From the NCBI GenBank assembly GCA_945862385.1, contig CAMAXV010000003.1, positions 220,522 to 268,050 of the forward strand: a stretch of DNA of 47,529 bases, written 5' to 3'. The notes under the pieces were generated by a model. The model was not told the DNA's origin. It was given only the letters and a program-made list of their open reading frames with translations, and did no database searches. Shown here in pieces: positions 27,597-35,599 of this stretch (positions within the stretch are counted from its first letter, which is position 1; each line of letters begins with the position of its first letter). The position numbers and the translations under genes were made by a program. The DNA comes from Chitinophaga pinensis. GTDB taxonomy: Bacteria; Bacteroidota; Bacteroidia; Chitinophagales; Chitinophagaceae.

Positions 27597-28037
27597 TCAC
27601 AAATCAAATGCTGGAAAGCTGGAAATCCAATTTGGGTTTCCAGCTTTTTTTTCTGCCAAATGGCATTCAATGCCGTTTACAATCATCCAATACTTTATAG
27701 GAAGTATCTGCTGGTAGTTGAGAACTTGCATGAGAGATTTGTCATCTAAAATAACATCCGGTGCTTTACATTCAATGATCATCCAGGGTAAATGTTCCTT
27801 GTCATAAATCAATAAATCAAACCGATAGGAATTCCCCAGAATGCAGATCGTTTTTTCAACCGCGATAAAAGCTGGCTGTATTTTATGGTGCCTGATAAGC
27901 CAATGAATTAAGTTTTGTCTGACCCATTCCTCTGGCTGCAGGGCCACCCACCTTTTTCGGATGATATCAAAAATCTGGCGCTGTTCCCGCCATATTCTCA
28001 TCCTGAATTCAGGTTGTGGAAATACCATATCAATCAT
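27597..28037 (-). CDS. Stand-alone HsdR N-terminal domain protein (PD-(D/E)XK fold)
   Basis: The 146-residue protein resembles the N-terminal nuclease-fold domain of type I restriction enzyme R subunits (HSDR_N). It has RFDLLIYD followed by MIIECKAP, the D...ExK core of a PD-(D/E)XK nuclease, and then LNYQQ. No helicase, methylase or specificity gene is nearby, so this is not a restriction system; short copies are common orphans in Bacteroidota. The role is unknown. Its 3' end contains the terminator of the convergent dehydrogenase gene. Confidence 0.82.
   Translation of the reverse strand: MIDMVFPQPEFRMRIWREQRQIFDIIRKRWVALQPEEWVRQNLIHWLIRHHKIQPAFIAVEKTICILGNSYRFDLLIYDKEHLPWMIIECKAPDVILDDKSLMQVLNYQQILPIKYWMIVNGIECHLAEKKAGNPNWISSFPAFDL
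27615..27652 (+). terminator. Terminator of the glutamate dehydrogenase gene, inside the convergent gene
   Basis: AAAGCTGGAAA / TTTCCAGCTTT form an 11-base-pair stem with an 11-base loop and a T run. It begins 25 bases after the dehydrogenase stop and lies wholly within the last coding part of the HsdR-N gene on the other strand. Confidence 0.85.
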
Positions 28038-28053
28038 GCTGCAAAGTAATCAG

Positions 28054-28061
28054 TAATTTTG
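28054..28061 (+). promoter_or_regulatory. -7 element for AMP nucleosidase
   Basis: TAATTTTG fits TAnnTTTG and ends 15 bases before the ATG at 28077. An in-frame TTG at 28059 lies inside it and so cannot be the start. Confidence 0.55.
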
Positions 28062-28076
28062 TTTGGAAAAAGCAAC

Positions 28077-28847
28077 ATGACTAGCAAAGAAGAAATTGTC
28101 AAAAACTGGCTCCCCAGGTATACGGGTATGACATTGGAGGAATTCGGATCTTACATTTTACTGACAAACTTCAGTAAATATGTACACTTGTTCGCAGATT
28201 GGCACCATGCTGATATTAAGGGTACAGACAAACCTATGCAGTCTGCAACAGCAGATGGAATAACCATTATTAATTTCGGCATGGGAAGTCCTACTGCAGC
28301 AACAATCATGGATTTACTAACAGCCATCGAACCAAAGGCCGTCCTTTTTCTGGGTAAATGTGGCGGACTGAAAAAAAGAAACAAAATTGGTGACTTGATT
28401 TTGCCCATCGCAGCGATACGCGGTGAGGGAACATCAAATGACTACCTCCCGGCAGAAGTACCTGCCTTACCTTCATTTGCACTTCAAAAAGCAATTTCAA
28501 CAACCATCAGAGACCATGAACTCGACTATTGGACAGGCACTGTTTATACCACCAACAGAAGAGTTTGGGAACATGATGATGATTTTAAATTATACCTGCA
28601 GAAAATAAGAGCCTACGCCATAGACATGGAAACTGCTACAATCTTTTCTGTAGGATTTGCCAATAAAATACCAACCGGAGCTTTACTCCTGGTAAGCGAT
28701 CAGCCTATGATCCCTGAAGGTGTCAAAACCGAAGAAAGTGATCAAAAGGTTACAGGTAACTTTGTAGAAACGCACCTCAATCTGGGCATAGCATCACTTA
28801 AACAACTTATTAATAACGGCATAACAGTCAAACACCTTAAGTTTTAG
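28077..28847 (+). CDS. amn: AMP nucleosidase
   Basis: AMP nucleosidase splits AMP into adenine and ribose 5-phosphate. The 256-residue product is of the short Bacteroidota type: the nucleoside phosphorylase fold with NFGMGSPTAATIMDLLTAIEP, FLGKCGGLK, and the late substrate motif AIDMETATIFSVGF followed by LLVSDQPM. It lacks the N-terminal regulatory domain of E. coli Amn. It is divergent from the HsdR-N gene. Confidence 0.88.
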   Translation: MTSKEEIVKNWLPRYTGMTLEEFGSYILLTNFSKYVHLFADWHHADIKGTDKPMQSATADGITIINFGMGSPTAATIMDLLTAIEPKAVLFLGKCGGLKKRNKIGDLILPIAAIRGEGTSNDYLPAEVPALPSFALQKAISTTIRDHELDYWTGTVYTTNRRVWEHDDDFKLYLQKIRAYAIDMETATIFSVGFANKIPTGALLLVSDQPMIPEGVKTEESDQKVTGNFVETHLNLGIASLKQLINNGITVKHLKF

Positions 28848-28912
28848 TATTCCAGGTTTATAACAGGTGCATAAATCCGTTTTTCAGATTACGCGACTTG
28901 GTAAAAAAAGCT

Positions 28913-28920
28913 TAATTTTG
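28913..28920 (+). promoter_or_regulatory. queA: -7 element upstream of the queA leader
   Basis: TAATTTTG fits the Bacteroidota -7 consensus. It lies 108 bases upstream of the queA ATG, which implies an unusually long leader for this window. No exact -33 is present. Confidence 0.5.
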
Positions 28921-28925
28921 CAAAT

Positions 28926-29028
28926 TAAATATGCCAAAACAAATCTGATGCCGTAAGATCAGGTTTGCTGGATTAATACCCATATGGGGTGGCTATCGGG
29001 ATTTGTTTCAGGCAGCAAATTTTAACGC
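28926..29028 (+). promoter_or_regulatory. Structured 5' leader of queA, candidate regulatory RNA
   Basis: The leader of about 100 bases contains a 10-base-pair hairpin CAAATCTGAT / ATCAGGTTTG (28940-28967, loop of 8, one G-T pair). A second one, ACCC / GGGT, follows around 28977-28989. A weaker ATTTG / CAAAT pairing near 29001-29021 lies just before the start codon. ATTTG could also pair with CAAAT of the first hairpin, so two exclusive folds are possible. No T run follows, so it is not a terminator. It matches no riboswitch consensus I know, including preQ1 and SAM classes. Confidence 0.4.
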
Positions 29029-30078
29029 ATGAAGTTATCCCAGTTCAGATTCGACTTTCCACTTAATCTCATTGCACAGACACCTGCCAAACGAAGAGAA
29101 GATGCCCGTCTGATGGTCGTGCACAAAGACACAGGGCTTATCGAAAACAAAATGTTCAAGGATGTTTTGGACTATTTCGAAGAGAAAGATGTTTTTGTTG
29201 TTAATAATACCAAAGTATTCCCTGCGAGGATGTACGGGAGAAAAGAAAAAACAGGAGCAAAAATTGAAGTCTTCTTACTCAGAGAGCTCAATAAACAAAA
29301 TAGATTGTGGGATGTAATCGTAGATCCAGCACGTAAAATCAGGGTTGGAAACAAGCTCTATTTTGGTGATGCAGACGAATTGGTGGCAGAAGTAATTGAT
29401 AACACAACTTCAAGAGGAAGAACTATTCGTTTTCTTTTTGAAGGTTCTGATGAGGATTTCAAAGCCATTTTAAACACACTGGGAGAAACACCACTACCCA
29501 AATATATCAAACGCAAACCTGATGAGCTTGATCGTGAGCGTTATCAGACTGTATATGCGAGGCATGAAGGTGCTGTAGCAGCCCCAACAGCAGGTTTACA
29601 TTTTTCAGTGGAATTGATTAAAAGACTTGAGATAGAAGGCGTGCGTTTTGCAGAAATCACCTTGCATACCGGCCTCGGTACTTTCAGGGCAATTGAGGTT
29701 GAAGACCTGAGCAAACATAAAATGGAAGCTGAATATTTTAAGGTTGATGAAACAACCTGCAAAATTGTAAACAAAGCCAAATCTGAAGGTCACAGAATAT
29801 GTTCTGTAGGCACAACTTCGCTTAGGGCGCTGGAGAGTACATTCACAGCTGATAAACTGTTGAAACCTTCTAAAGGATGGACGAATATTTTTATTCACCC
29901 ACCCTACGATTTTTCGATTTGTGATTCATTGATAACCAATTTTCACCTGCCCAAAACATCTTTATTGATTATGGCCTGTGCCTTTGCTGGTTACGACCTT
30001 ACCATGGAGGCTTACAAGAAAGCTATTAAAGACAAATACAGGTTCTTCAGCTATGGCGATGCCATGCTGATAATCTGA
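29029..30078 (+). CDS. queA: S-adenosylmethionine:tRNA ribosyltransferase-isomerase QueA
   Basis: QueA transfers the ribosyl part of SAM to preQ1-modified tRNA to make epoxyqueuosine. The 349-residue product starts [31 protein letters not shown]. It then has [27 protein letters not shown] and the family-specific [18 protein letters not shown] and [25 protein letters not shown] and [15 protein letters not shown]-type sequence (here [15 protein letters not shown]) close the pattern. Length is standard. It has a structured leader and ends at a bidirectional terminator shared with lysC. Confidence 0.97.
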   Translation: MKLSQFRFDFPLNLIAQTPAKRREDARLMVVHKDTGLIENKMFKDVLDYFEEKDVFVVNNTKVFPARMYGRKEKTGAKIEVFLLRELNKQNRLWDVIVDPARKIRVGNKLYFGDADELVAEVIDNTTSRGRTIRFLFEGSDEDFKAILNTLGETPLPKYIKRKPDELDRERYQTVYARHEGAVAAPTAGLHFSVELIKRLEIEGVRFAEITLHTGLGTFRAIEVEDLSKHKMEAEYFKVDETTCKIVNKAKSEGHRICSVGTTSLRALESTFTADKLLKPSKGWTNIFIHPPYDFSICDSLITNFHLPKTSLLIMACAFAGYDLTMEAYKKAIKDKYRFFSYGDAMLII

Positions 30079-30097
30079 CCTATTATATTTTTCCCAT

Positions 30098-30131
30098 AAA
30101 AAGAGCCTCCATAACAGAGGCTCTTTTTTTT
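30098..30131. terminator. Bidirectional terminator between queA and lysC
   Basis: AAAAAGAGCCTC / GAGGCTCTTTTT is a perfect 12-base-pair stem with a seven-base loop, with an A run on one side and a T run on the other. It sits between convergent queA and lysC and can serve both. Confidence 0.92.
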
Positions 30132-30192
30132 ACCAAAGCAAAATGTCTTTAGCTGAGGAATTATATTTTGTAGTGGTAATTCAAAAAAGGAA

Positions 30193-31515
30193 TTAGTCGA
30201 GTCCGAACAACCCATTGTTAAGCGCCTTGAGCGTTTCATTTCGTTCTGCAGTTGGCACAAGAATTGAAACATTGTGTGTGCTTCCCCCAAAACTCACCAT
30301 ATTGATTGGAATATGTGAAAGTGCGCTAAACATATCAGACATAAGTCCCTTTTCCTCAGTTAACTTATTCCCCACAACTGAAACTATTGTTTGTCCAGCT
30401 ATAATTTCAAGATCTCCCAATGGTTGCAGCTCCTTTGATATCTGATCAAGATTCTGGGTATTGTCGATTGTAACAGATACTGCAACCTCAGATGTTGTAA
30501 TCATATCGATAGATGTCCTATACTTCTCAAAAACCTCAAAAATCTTTCTAAGGAACCCATAAGCCAGTAACATTCTGCTACTCTTTATCTTAACCATCAC
30601 TATCCCATCTTTAGCAGCAACTGCTTTTACGCCATTACTATCTGCATCCTTTAAAATAATGGTGCCTTTTGCTTCAGGCTGCATGGTATTAAGGAGCTTA
30701 ACAGGGATATTAAAATGTTGTGCTGGCCATATAGAAGCCGGATGTAAAATTTTAGCTCCGAAATAGGCAAGCTCAGCAGCCTCATCAAAACTCAGCTGTT
30801 CAACAGGTCTGGTTGTTTTTACAATTCGCGGGTCATTGTTATGCATTCCGTCTATATCTGTCCAGATTTCGCAAACGGAAGCCTGAATCGCAGCAGCTAT
30901 AAGTGAGGCGGAGTAATCGCTTCCTCCCCTCTTCAGGTTATCTACCTCCCCTTTGGCATTCCGGCAGATATAGCCCTGGGTAATAAATAGTTTTATAGAG
31001 GAGTTTGCTTCTACAATCTTATTGAGTTTTGCACGAATAGCCAATACCTGCGGTTCATCATTAGCATCAATTGACATAAAGTCCAAAGCAGGTATCAAAA
31101 GATGTTCCAATCCGATTGAATCAAGATAGATCGAAAACAGTTTAGTACTCATCAATTCTCCCTGTGCCAGAATATCCTTATTTAGTGCATCGTTGAATGA
31201 TATCTTAAGGATTATCCGGAGAAATTCAAAATGCTCATTGATGGTGTTAACTGCCCTTTGCTTTATTGCTTCATCTGATAGTAACAGGTCAATAAAGGTG
31301 TTATAATGCTGATGAAGTGTATCAATCAGATTCCCAGCCTTCTCTTTGTCGCCAGCAGCCATGGCATCACCTATGGCCACCAACGCATTCGTAGTGCCAC
31401 TTAATGCACTCAGTACAACTATCTTGGGTTCATTATCCATTGTAATCAGGTCTTTCACCTGAAACATCCTTTCGGGCTTGCCAACTGAGGTGCCGCCAAA
31501 TTTCATTATCTTCAT
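30193..31515 (-). CDS. lysC: Aspartate kinase
   Basis: This enzyme phosphorylates aspartate, the first step to lysine, threonine and methionine. The 440-residue monofunctional product starts MKIMKFGGTSVGKPERM, has FITQGYICRNAKGEVDNLKRGGSDYSA for substrate and ATP binding, EIWTDIDGMHNNDPRIV, and two ACT domains in the C-terminal part (VMVKIKSSRMLLAYGFL and TIVSVVGNKL). It starts 24 bases after the Ldh-family gene, probably the same transcript. An ATG three codons in is an equally good start. Confidence 0.95.
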   Translation of the reverse strand: MKIMKFGGTSVGKPERMFQVKDLITMDNEPKIVVLSALSGTTNALVAIGDAMAAGDKEKAGNLIDTLHQHYNTFIDLLLSDEAIKQRAVNTINEHFEFLRIILKISFNDALNKDILAQGELMSTKLFSIYLDSIGLEHLLIPALDFMSIDANDEPQVLAIRAKLNKIVEANSSIKLFITQGYICRNAKGEVDNLKRGGSDYSASLIAAAIQASVCEIWTDIDGMHNNDPRIVKTTRPVEQLSFDEAAELAYFGAKILHPASIWPAQHFNIPVKLLNTMQPEAKGTIILKDADSNGVKAVAAKDGIVMVKIKSSRMLLAYGFLRKIFEVFEKYRTSIDMITTSEVAVSVTIDNTQNLDQISKELQPLGDLEIIAGQTIVSVVGNKLTEEKGLMSDMFSALSHIPINMVSFGGSTHNVSILVPTAERNETLKALNNGLFGLD

Positions 31516-31539
31516 AAAAATGATTTAACGGGGACGAAG

Positions 31540-32616
31540 TTAAAACTTGATATTGAATTTATCAGCAAGAGATTGCAGATCTTCCAACACCACCGGCAAC
31601 AGCGGAATACCTTCCTCCATGCGCTTTACAGACATTAACCTTTCAGGATCTCCCGGAATGACCACTGGTATATTAGCATTAACGGGCGCTGCCTGTCTGA
31701 AACGAGAGATCCAAAGGTCCATATCCTTTTTAAATGCCACAGCTGTTCTGAATGCATCAATGCGCATAGCGCCTATGAAATGACCAATCCCTTTACCAGG
31801 TTGATTTTCTGGCATTGGAACATATGCGGGAAAAGGAGGAACCCATGGTCCAAAATTTGCACCACTCAAAACACCTGAAAATATATCAACTATTGCGCCA
31901 AGTGCATACCCTTTGTGACTGCCATGTTCCCTATCTCCACCCAGAGGCAATAAAGCTCCCCCGGTTTTCAATGCGTGTGAATCACTTACTGGCAGCCCCA
32001 TAGAATCCTGAATCCATCCCAAGGGAGCATCTTTACCAGTACGTTGCAGTATTTCGAGTTTTCCATTAGCTGCTGTTGTAGTAGCAAGGTCAGCAACAAA
32101 TGGCGGTTCTGATCCCGCAGGCACAGCCACGCAAATTGGATTAGTGCCCAACATGCGTTCCTTTGAAAATGTAGGTGCTACGAGTGCACTTGCATTCGTC
32201 ATAACAACGCCAATCATGTCTCTTTCCAATGCCTTCATTGCATGATGCGCTGCTATACCAAAATGATTGCTGTTGCAAACACTAACCCACCCTGTTCCCA
32301 CAGCTTCCGCCTTTTTGATTGCAACATCCATTGCATAAGCCCCCACAACAAGTCCCAATCCGCTATCTCCATCAACCACTGCTGTTGAAGGTGTTTCATG
32401 AATAAGCTTTATAGCCGGAACAGCATTTATTCTTTTGGCCTCCCATAATCGTATATAACCCGACAATCGTGCAACCCCATGGGAATCAATACCTCTGAGA
32501 TCTGCTGAAATAAGGGTTTCTGTTGCAAGCTTTGCATGTTCAGGAGTACATCCGATTTTCAGGAATATCTGCTCTGTTAAATCAAATAAGTATGGATAGG
32601 TGATATTTTTTCCCAT
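31540..32616 (-). CDS. Malate/L-lactate dehydrogenase family (Ldh) oxidoreductase
   Basis: Members of this NAD(P)-dependent family, unrelated to classical lactate dehydrogenases, reduce 2-keto acids or imines. The 358-residue product has DLRGIDSHGVARL near the N-terminus, SNHFGIAAHHAM with the conserved His, LGTNPICVAVPAG, and DLATTTAANGKLEI. The exact substrate (malate, ureidoglycolate, sulfolactate and others) cannot be told. A -7 element ends only four bases before the ATG, hinting at a leaderless transcript. It is followed by lysC. Confidence 0.9.
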   Translation of the reverse strand: MGKNITYPYLFDLTEQIFLKIGCTPEHAKLATETLISADLRGIDSHGVARLSGYIRLWEAKRINAVPAIKLIHETPSTAVVDGDSGLGLVVGAYAMDVAIKKAEAVGTGWVSVCNSNHFGIAAHHAMKALERDMIGVVMTNASALVAPTFSKERMLGTNPICVAVPAGSEPPFVADLATTTAANGKLEILQRTGKDAPLGWIQDSMGLPVSDSHALKTGGALLPLGGDREHGSHKGYALGAIVDIFSGVLSGANFGPWVPPFPAYVPMPENQPGKGIGHFIGAMRIDAFRTAVAFKKDMDLWISRFRQAAPVNANIPVVIPGDPERLMSVKRMEEGIPLLPVVLEDLQSLADKFNIKF

Positions 32617-32620
32617 TGGG

Positions 32621-32628
32621 CAAAGCTA
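32621..32628 (-). promoter_or_regulatory. -7 element for the Ldh-family gene and lysC
   Basis: TAGCTTTG on the minus strand fits TAnnTTTG. Its last base is only four bases upstream of the ATG, so transcription would begin at or next to the start codon. Confidence 0.45.
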
Positions 32629-32773
32629 TTCTGATTCTGTGAATATTAAAACAATTTACCATTGTATGGGAAAACACCACCAATTTTTCAGAAAAAAACA
32701 GTTTCACACGTTTATTTGACCATTGACAGATTTTACATCTTTCGGAATTTTATTTCATAAATTAAATCTTATG

Positions 32774-33166
32774 ATGAAATTAGAATTAATCGGAAATCTG
32801 GGAAAAGATTGCACAGTCAATGAGGTAAACGGGAGTCATGTTATCAATTTCAGTGTTGCTCATTCTGAAAAAGTAAGGGATCGGGATAATAACTTTGTAG
32901 ACAAAACAAGATGGGTGGAGTGTGCATATTGGACTGACAAAACCGGTGTGGCAAATTTTCTGAGAAAGGGACAACAGATTTATGCTGAAGGATTCCCTGA
33001 TGTTAAAACTTACAACAAGAAAGATGGTACCACCGGCACGTCACTGACTCTTCGTGTCTTGTTATTACAACTTGTTGGTTATAGCCTGCCCGAAGGTTTG
33101 AGTAAGTTTACAGACAAGGAAAAAGACTCTGCCAACCAGGCAGTAGTTGACGACTTGCCCTTTTAA
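32774..33166 (+). CDS. ssb: Single-stranded DNA-binding protein
   Basis: The 130-residue product has the OB fold of SSB: MKLELIGNLGKDCTVNEVNG, VINFSVAHSEK, TRWVECAYWTDK, IYAEGFPDVKTYNKKDG, and ends with the acidic tip DDLPF used to bind partner proteins. The linker is short. The ATG at 32774 is adjacent to another at 32771; an upstream TTG at 32723 adds residues not found in SSB. It stands alone, not next to rpsF-rpsR, and its stop overlaps that of the convergent gene. Confidence 0.93.
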   Translation: MKLELIGNLGKDCTVNEVNGSHVINFSVAHSEKVRDRDNNFVDKTRWVECAYWTDKTGVANFLRKGQQIYAEGFPDVKTYNKKDGTTGTSLTLRVLLLQLVGYSLPEGLSKFTDKEKDSANQAVVDDLPF

Positions 33167-33924
33167 CGGATTTTATTTTTTTCAGGATTACTGAAATAAG
33201 ATTCGAGATTAATTTGGGAAAGACTGTGATCAATCCGGTTGGCAATAATCGGATTGATTACTTTCATAACAGCAACACTCTGATCAATCATGAACTGAAT
33301 TGTTTGAAGTCCGCCTGAATTAAGTCCTGCGTCAACAATGGTATTTTCTTCATTATTCAATAAGTCTTCCTGGATATCAGATAAATCATCCAGTATCAGG
33401 AAATAAGTCATTAAAGCATACCACCCTGCCAAAGCGAGTTGTAAATTAAATCGTGAACTTTTTAATGCAGTTAATGAAAACAGATAGCTATCTGCCCTGT
33501 TCAATGAAGGAAAGGGAGTTCCTAATCTTGACCCTGACTTTTGAACGGGCTTTTTCTGAACCAGATAAGCGCTTAATTCCTGAAAGAGTTCCATTTGTAA
33601 GACATAAGGCTGAACCATTTTACACAACTTTTCTGCATGTTCTATCCATGTAATTTGTTGATGTTCAACCATAGCAGCCTCATGCAAAATCGTTTCATTC
33701 AACCTGAATTGATCATCTGACAGCAACATTGATTTGTCAACTCCCAATCTGAAAAGCATGTCTGCATATATAGGCATGAAATAATACCCTGGTGAGCTGG
33801 GGATATATATTTTTCGATTCTCCCAATAAAGATTTTCTACAGGAACCGTTCTGTTTATAAATGCTTCCCCTATCTCCAGGTCAACACCAAATGACAATTT
33901 CAAATCATCCCTGGTAAGAAACAT
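33163..33924 (-). CDS. Conserved hypothetical protein, unknown function
   Basis: I do not recognise this family. The 253-residue product has no signal peptide and is soluble and largely helical, with one moderately hydrophobic stretch (LQLALAGWYALMTYFLILDDLSDI) near residue 180. A basic linker KKPVQKSGSR is in the middle. The ATG at 33924 is chosen because the longer frame, from 34005, would overlap the DUF4296 gene by 77 bases, whereas this start follows its stop by four. It is last in the bamD operon, and the convergent ssb stop overlaps its stop by two bases. Confidence 0.65.
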   Translation of the reverse strand: MFLTRDDLKLSFGVDLEIGEAFINRTVPVENLYWENRKIYIPSSPGYYFMPIYADMLFRLGVDKSMLLSDDQFRLNETILHEAAMVEHQQITWIEHAEKLCKMVQPYVLQMELFQELSAYLVQKKPVQKSGSRLGTPFPSLNRADSYLFSLTALKSSRFNLQLALAGWYALMTYFLILDDLSDIQEDLLNNEENTIVDAGLNSGGLQTIQFMIDQSVAVMKVINPIIANRIDHSLSQINLESYFSNPEKNKIR

Positions 33925-33928
33925 AGTA

Positions 33929-34300
33929 TCAAGATGGTTTAATGACCCGCCTGGAATATGAATTATCACGTGCTTTTGACGCTCTGGCGTTTGCTGTATC
34001 CGCAATTAATTTAAATTGATCAGGGTGAGCCTGATAATAACGGTAGCTTCGGGTAAATAATGCTGTAGAAACTCGCCTCAATTGCAATGCCTTATCAATT
34101 TCAGCCTGCACGGCACTATCTTTATTTAGAGCAGAATCCTTAAACATATAAGATTCAACAAACCCTTCAGCCAAAGTAATGTCGTTCAAAACATCTGCCA
34201 TTTGATCTTGATTGAGTATATCCTTTGATTGATTGTCATTTTTACAAGCAAACAAGGACATGACGACTATAACCGAACAGAAAAATTTTAAACCCCTCAT
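33929..34300 (-). CDS. DUF4296 domain lipoprotein
   Basis: The 123-residue product has a lipoprotein signal (MRGLKFFCSVIVVMSLFAC) with the acylated Cys at 19. After it comes the DUF4296 pattern: MADVLNDITLAEGFVESYMFKDS, then LFTRSYRYYQAHPDQFKLIAD. Such proteins are found near bamD and rpoZ in Bacteroidota; the function is unknown. The ATG overlaps the stop of the DUF4835 gene by four bases. Confidence 0.83.
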   Translation of the reverse strand: MRGLKFFCSVIVVMSLFACKNDNQSKDILNQDQMADVLNDITLAEGFVESYMFKDSALNKDSAVQAEIDKALQLRRVSTALFTRSYRYYQAHPDQFKLIADTANARASKARDNSYSRRVIKPS

Positions 34301-35244
34301 TTTAAATCCTCCGCGTATTTGGAAGCATTAGCAATATCAAGTCGACCACAAATATCAATAACCCTTGCCTTTTCCTGAGGCAATGCTTTTCGGAACAACT
34401 GGATTATTTCATTTGATTTTCCCTGAAAGAAAAAAGCCATGAACATGAGATTGGGAGTTTCCGCATGCAAAGTATTGAGCATAGACAGTGCAGATAGAAC
34501 CTCTTCCCTGGCAGATAGTTCATCTTCAATCAATTTATCCATCCCTTTCCGATAATACGTATAGATAGCATCATGCGCAAGGGCATAACGTGCATTTTGA
34601 AGGTTTTCAGCAATCCAGTATCTGTTTCGTTGTCCGTCAAAAGGCTTCCAACCTGTTATTGTTCTTCCTTCTGGGGCTGCACTCACAATCTGATTGGCTT
34701 TCTGAAAATAAATATCCCCCCCTCTTGGGGCATATGAATCATAATCCATTCCCAGCAAAAGATCTACATAAAAAGCAAGTATGGCGGTTAAGTTTGCAGA
34801 AAGTGATTCTGTACCAGCAATTCTGTTTTCATTGAATTCCAGTGGCTGAAATTCCACATACCGGAAAACAATATCATTATCCACAAAATTAATTAATGGA
34901 GAAAGGTAATTTGAATTAAAAACTGGTCTTGCTGCCTGAATTGTAAGAGTAGCCTTGTATACATTCGGCTCAACAACCGATTGCAGGTTTAAAAGAAAAC
35001 TACAATCAATTTTTTCATTTATTTCAAATGGGTCACTTGTCCATTTTCGTTTATTCAGGAACGAAATCAAACCTGTTTGCAATGTCTGGAATACTTTTTT
35101 ATCAACAGAACTGCCAATTTGCGCATATACAACATTGACTTTGGCATTAAGTTCCTGCGCACGAAGCTTTGAAAAAAAGAAAACAGCTATAAAACACAAG
35201 AAGACCTGCATTAAAAATGCGGCCTTCCTGATTATGAATAGCAT
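34297..35244 (-). CDS. DUF4835 family secreted protein (PorD-like)
   Basis: The 315-residue product has a signal peptide (LFIIRKAAFLMQVFLCFIAVFFFSKLRAQ). It then shows the DUF4835 pattern: ELNAKVNVVYAQIGSSVDKKVFQTLQTGL, FLNKRKWTSDPF, LGMDYDSYAPRGGDIYFQKA and PFDGQRNRYW. Some annotations name this family PorD and link it to type IX secretion; I recall that name but cannot check it here. The ATG at 35244 follows the rpoZ stop by 13 bases and gives a clean signal peptide; upstream in-frame starts overlap rpoZ. Confidence 0.85.
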   Translation of the reverse strand: MLFIIRKAAFLMQVFLCFIAVFFFSKLRAQELNAKVNVVYAQIGSSVDKKVFQTLQTGLISFLNKRKWTSDPFEINEKIDCSFLLNLQSVVEPNVYKATLTIQAARPVFNSNYLSPLINFVDNDIVFRYVEFQPLEFNENRIAGTESLSANLTAILAFYVDLLLGMDYDSYAPRGGDIYFQKANQIVSAAPEGRTITGWKPFDGQRNRYWIAENLQNARYALAHDAIYTYYRKGMDKLIEDELSAREEVLSALSMLNTLHAETPNLMFMAFFFQGKSNEIIQLFRKALPQEKARVIDICGRLDIANASKYAEDLK

Positions 35245-35257
35245 ATTTTTCAAATGA

Positions 35258-35599
35258 TCAACGGAAAAGATCTTCTTCATTTTTTCTGAAATAAACCTTG
35301 TCCTCCATAAACTCCTGGGTTGCAAGCAAGGCAGGATTAGGCATTTTCTCATACGCCTTTGAAATTTCAATCTGCTCCTTGTTTTCATGTATCTCCTCCA
35401 GACTGTCTGTGTGACTGGCAAACTCTTCCAATTTGTTATGCAACTCTTCTTTTATAGCAATATTAATCTGACCTGCTCTTTTGGCTATGATCGAAATTGA
35501 TTCATATACATTGCCAGTTTTACTTTTGATTTCATTGAGATCTTTTGTTTCTGCAACATTTGTAAGATTATTTCCCAGCTGCCTGCGAAGTCTGCTCAT
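35258..35599 (-). CDS. rpoZ: DNA-directed RNA polymerase omega subunit (Bacteroidota type)
   Basis: The omega subunit helps RNA polymerase assembly. The 113-residue product has the Rpb6/RpoZ core KTGNVYESISIIAKRAGQINIAIKEELHNKLEEF followed by an acidic Bacteroidota-specific tail (SLEEIHENKEQIEISKAYEKMPNPALLATQEF). It overlaps the bamD stop by 32 bases, so it is coupled to it. In many Bacteroidota coaBC follows; here a DUF4835 gene follows directly. Confidence 0.85.
   Translation of the reverse strand: MSRLRRQLGNNLTNVAETKDLNEIKSKTGNVYESISIIAKRAGQINIAIKEELHNKLEEFASHTDSLEEIHENKEQIEISKAYEKMPNPALLATQEFMEDKVYFRKNEEDLFR

Noticed and set aside
27597-28037. Type I restriction system
   Set aside because: Only a 146-residue N-terminal domain is present, with no helicase, methylase or specificity gene nearby.
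28926-29028. preQ1-I or SAM-II riboswitch at queA
   Set aside because: The conserved bases of these classes that I know are not present; only a general structured leader can be claimed.
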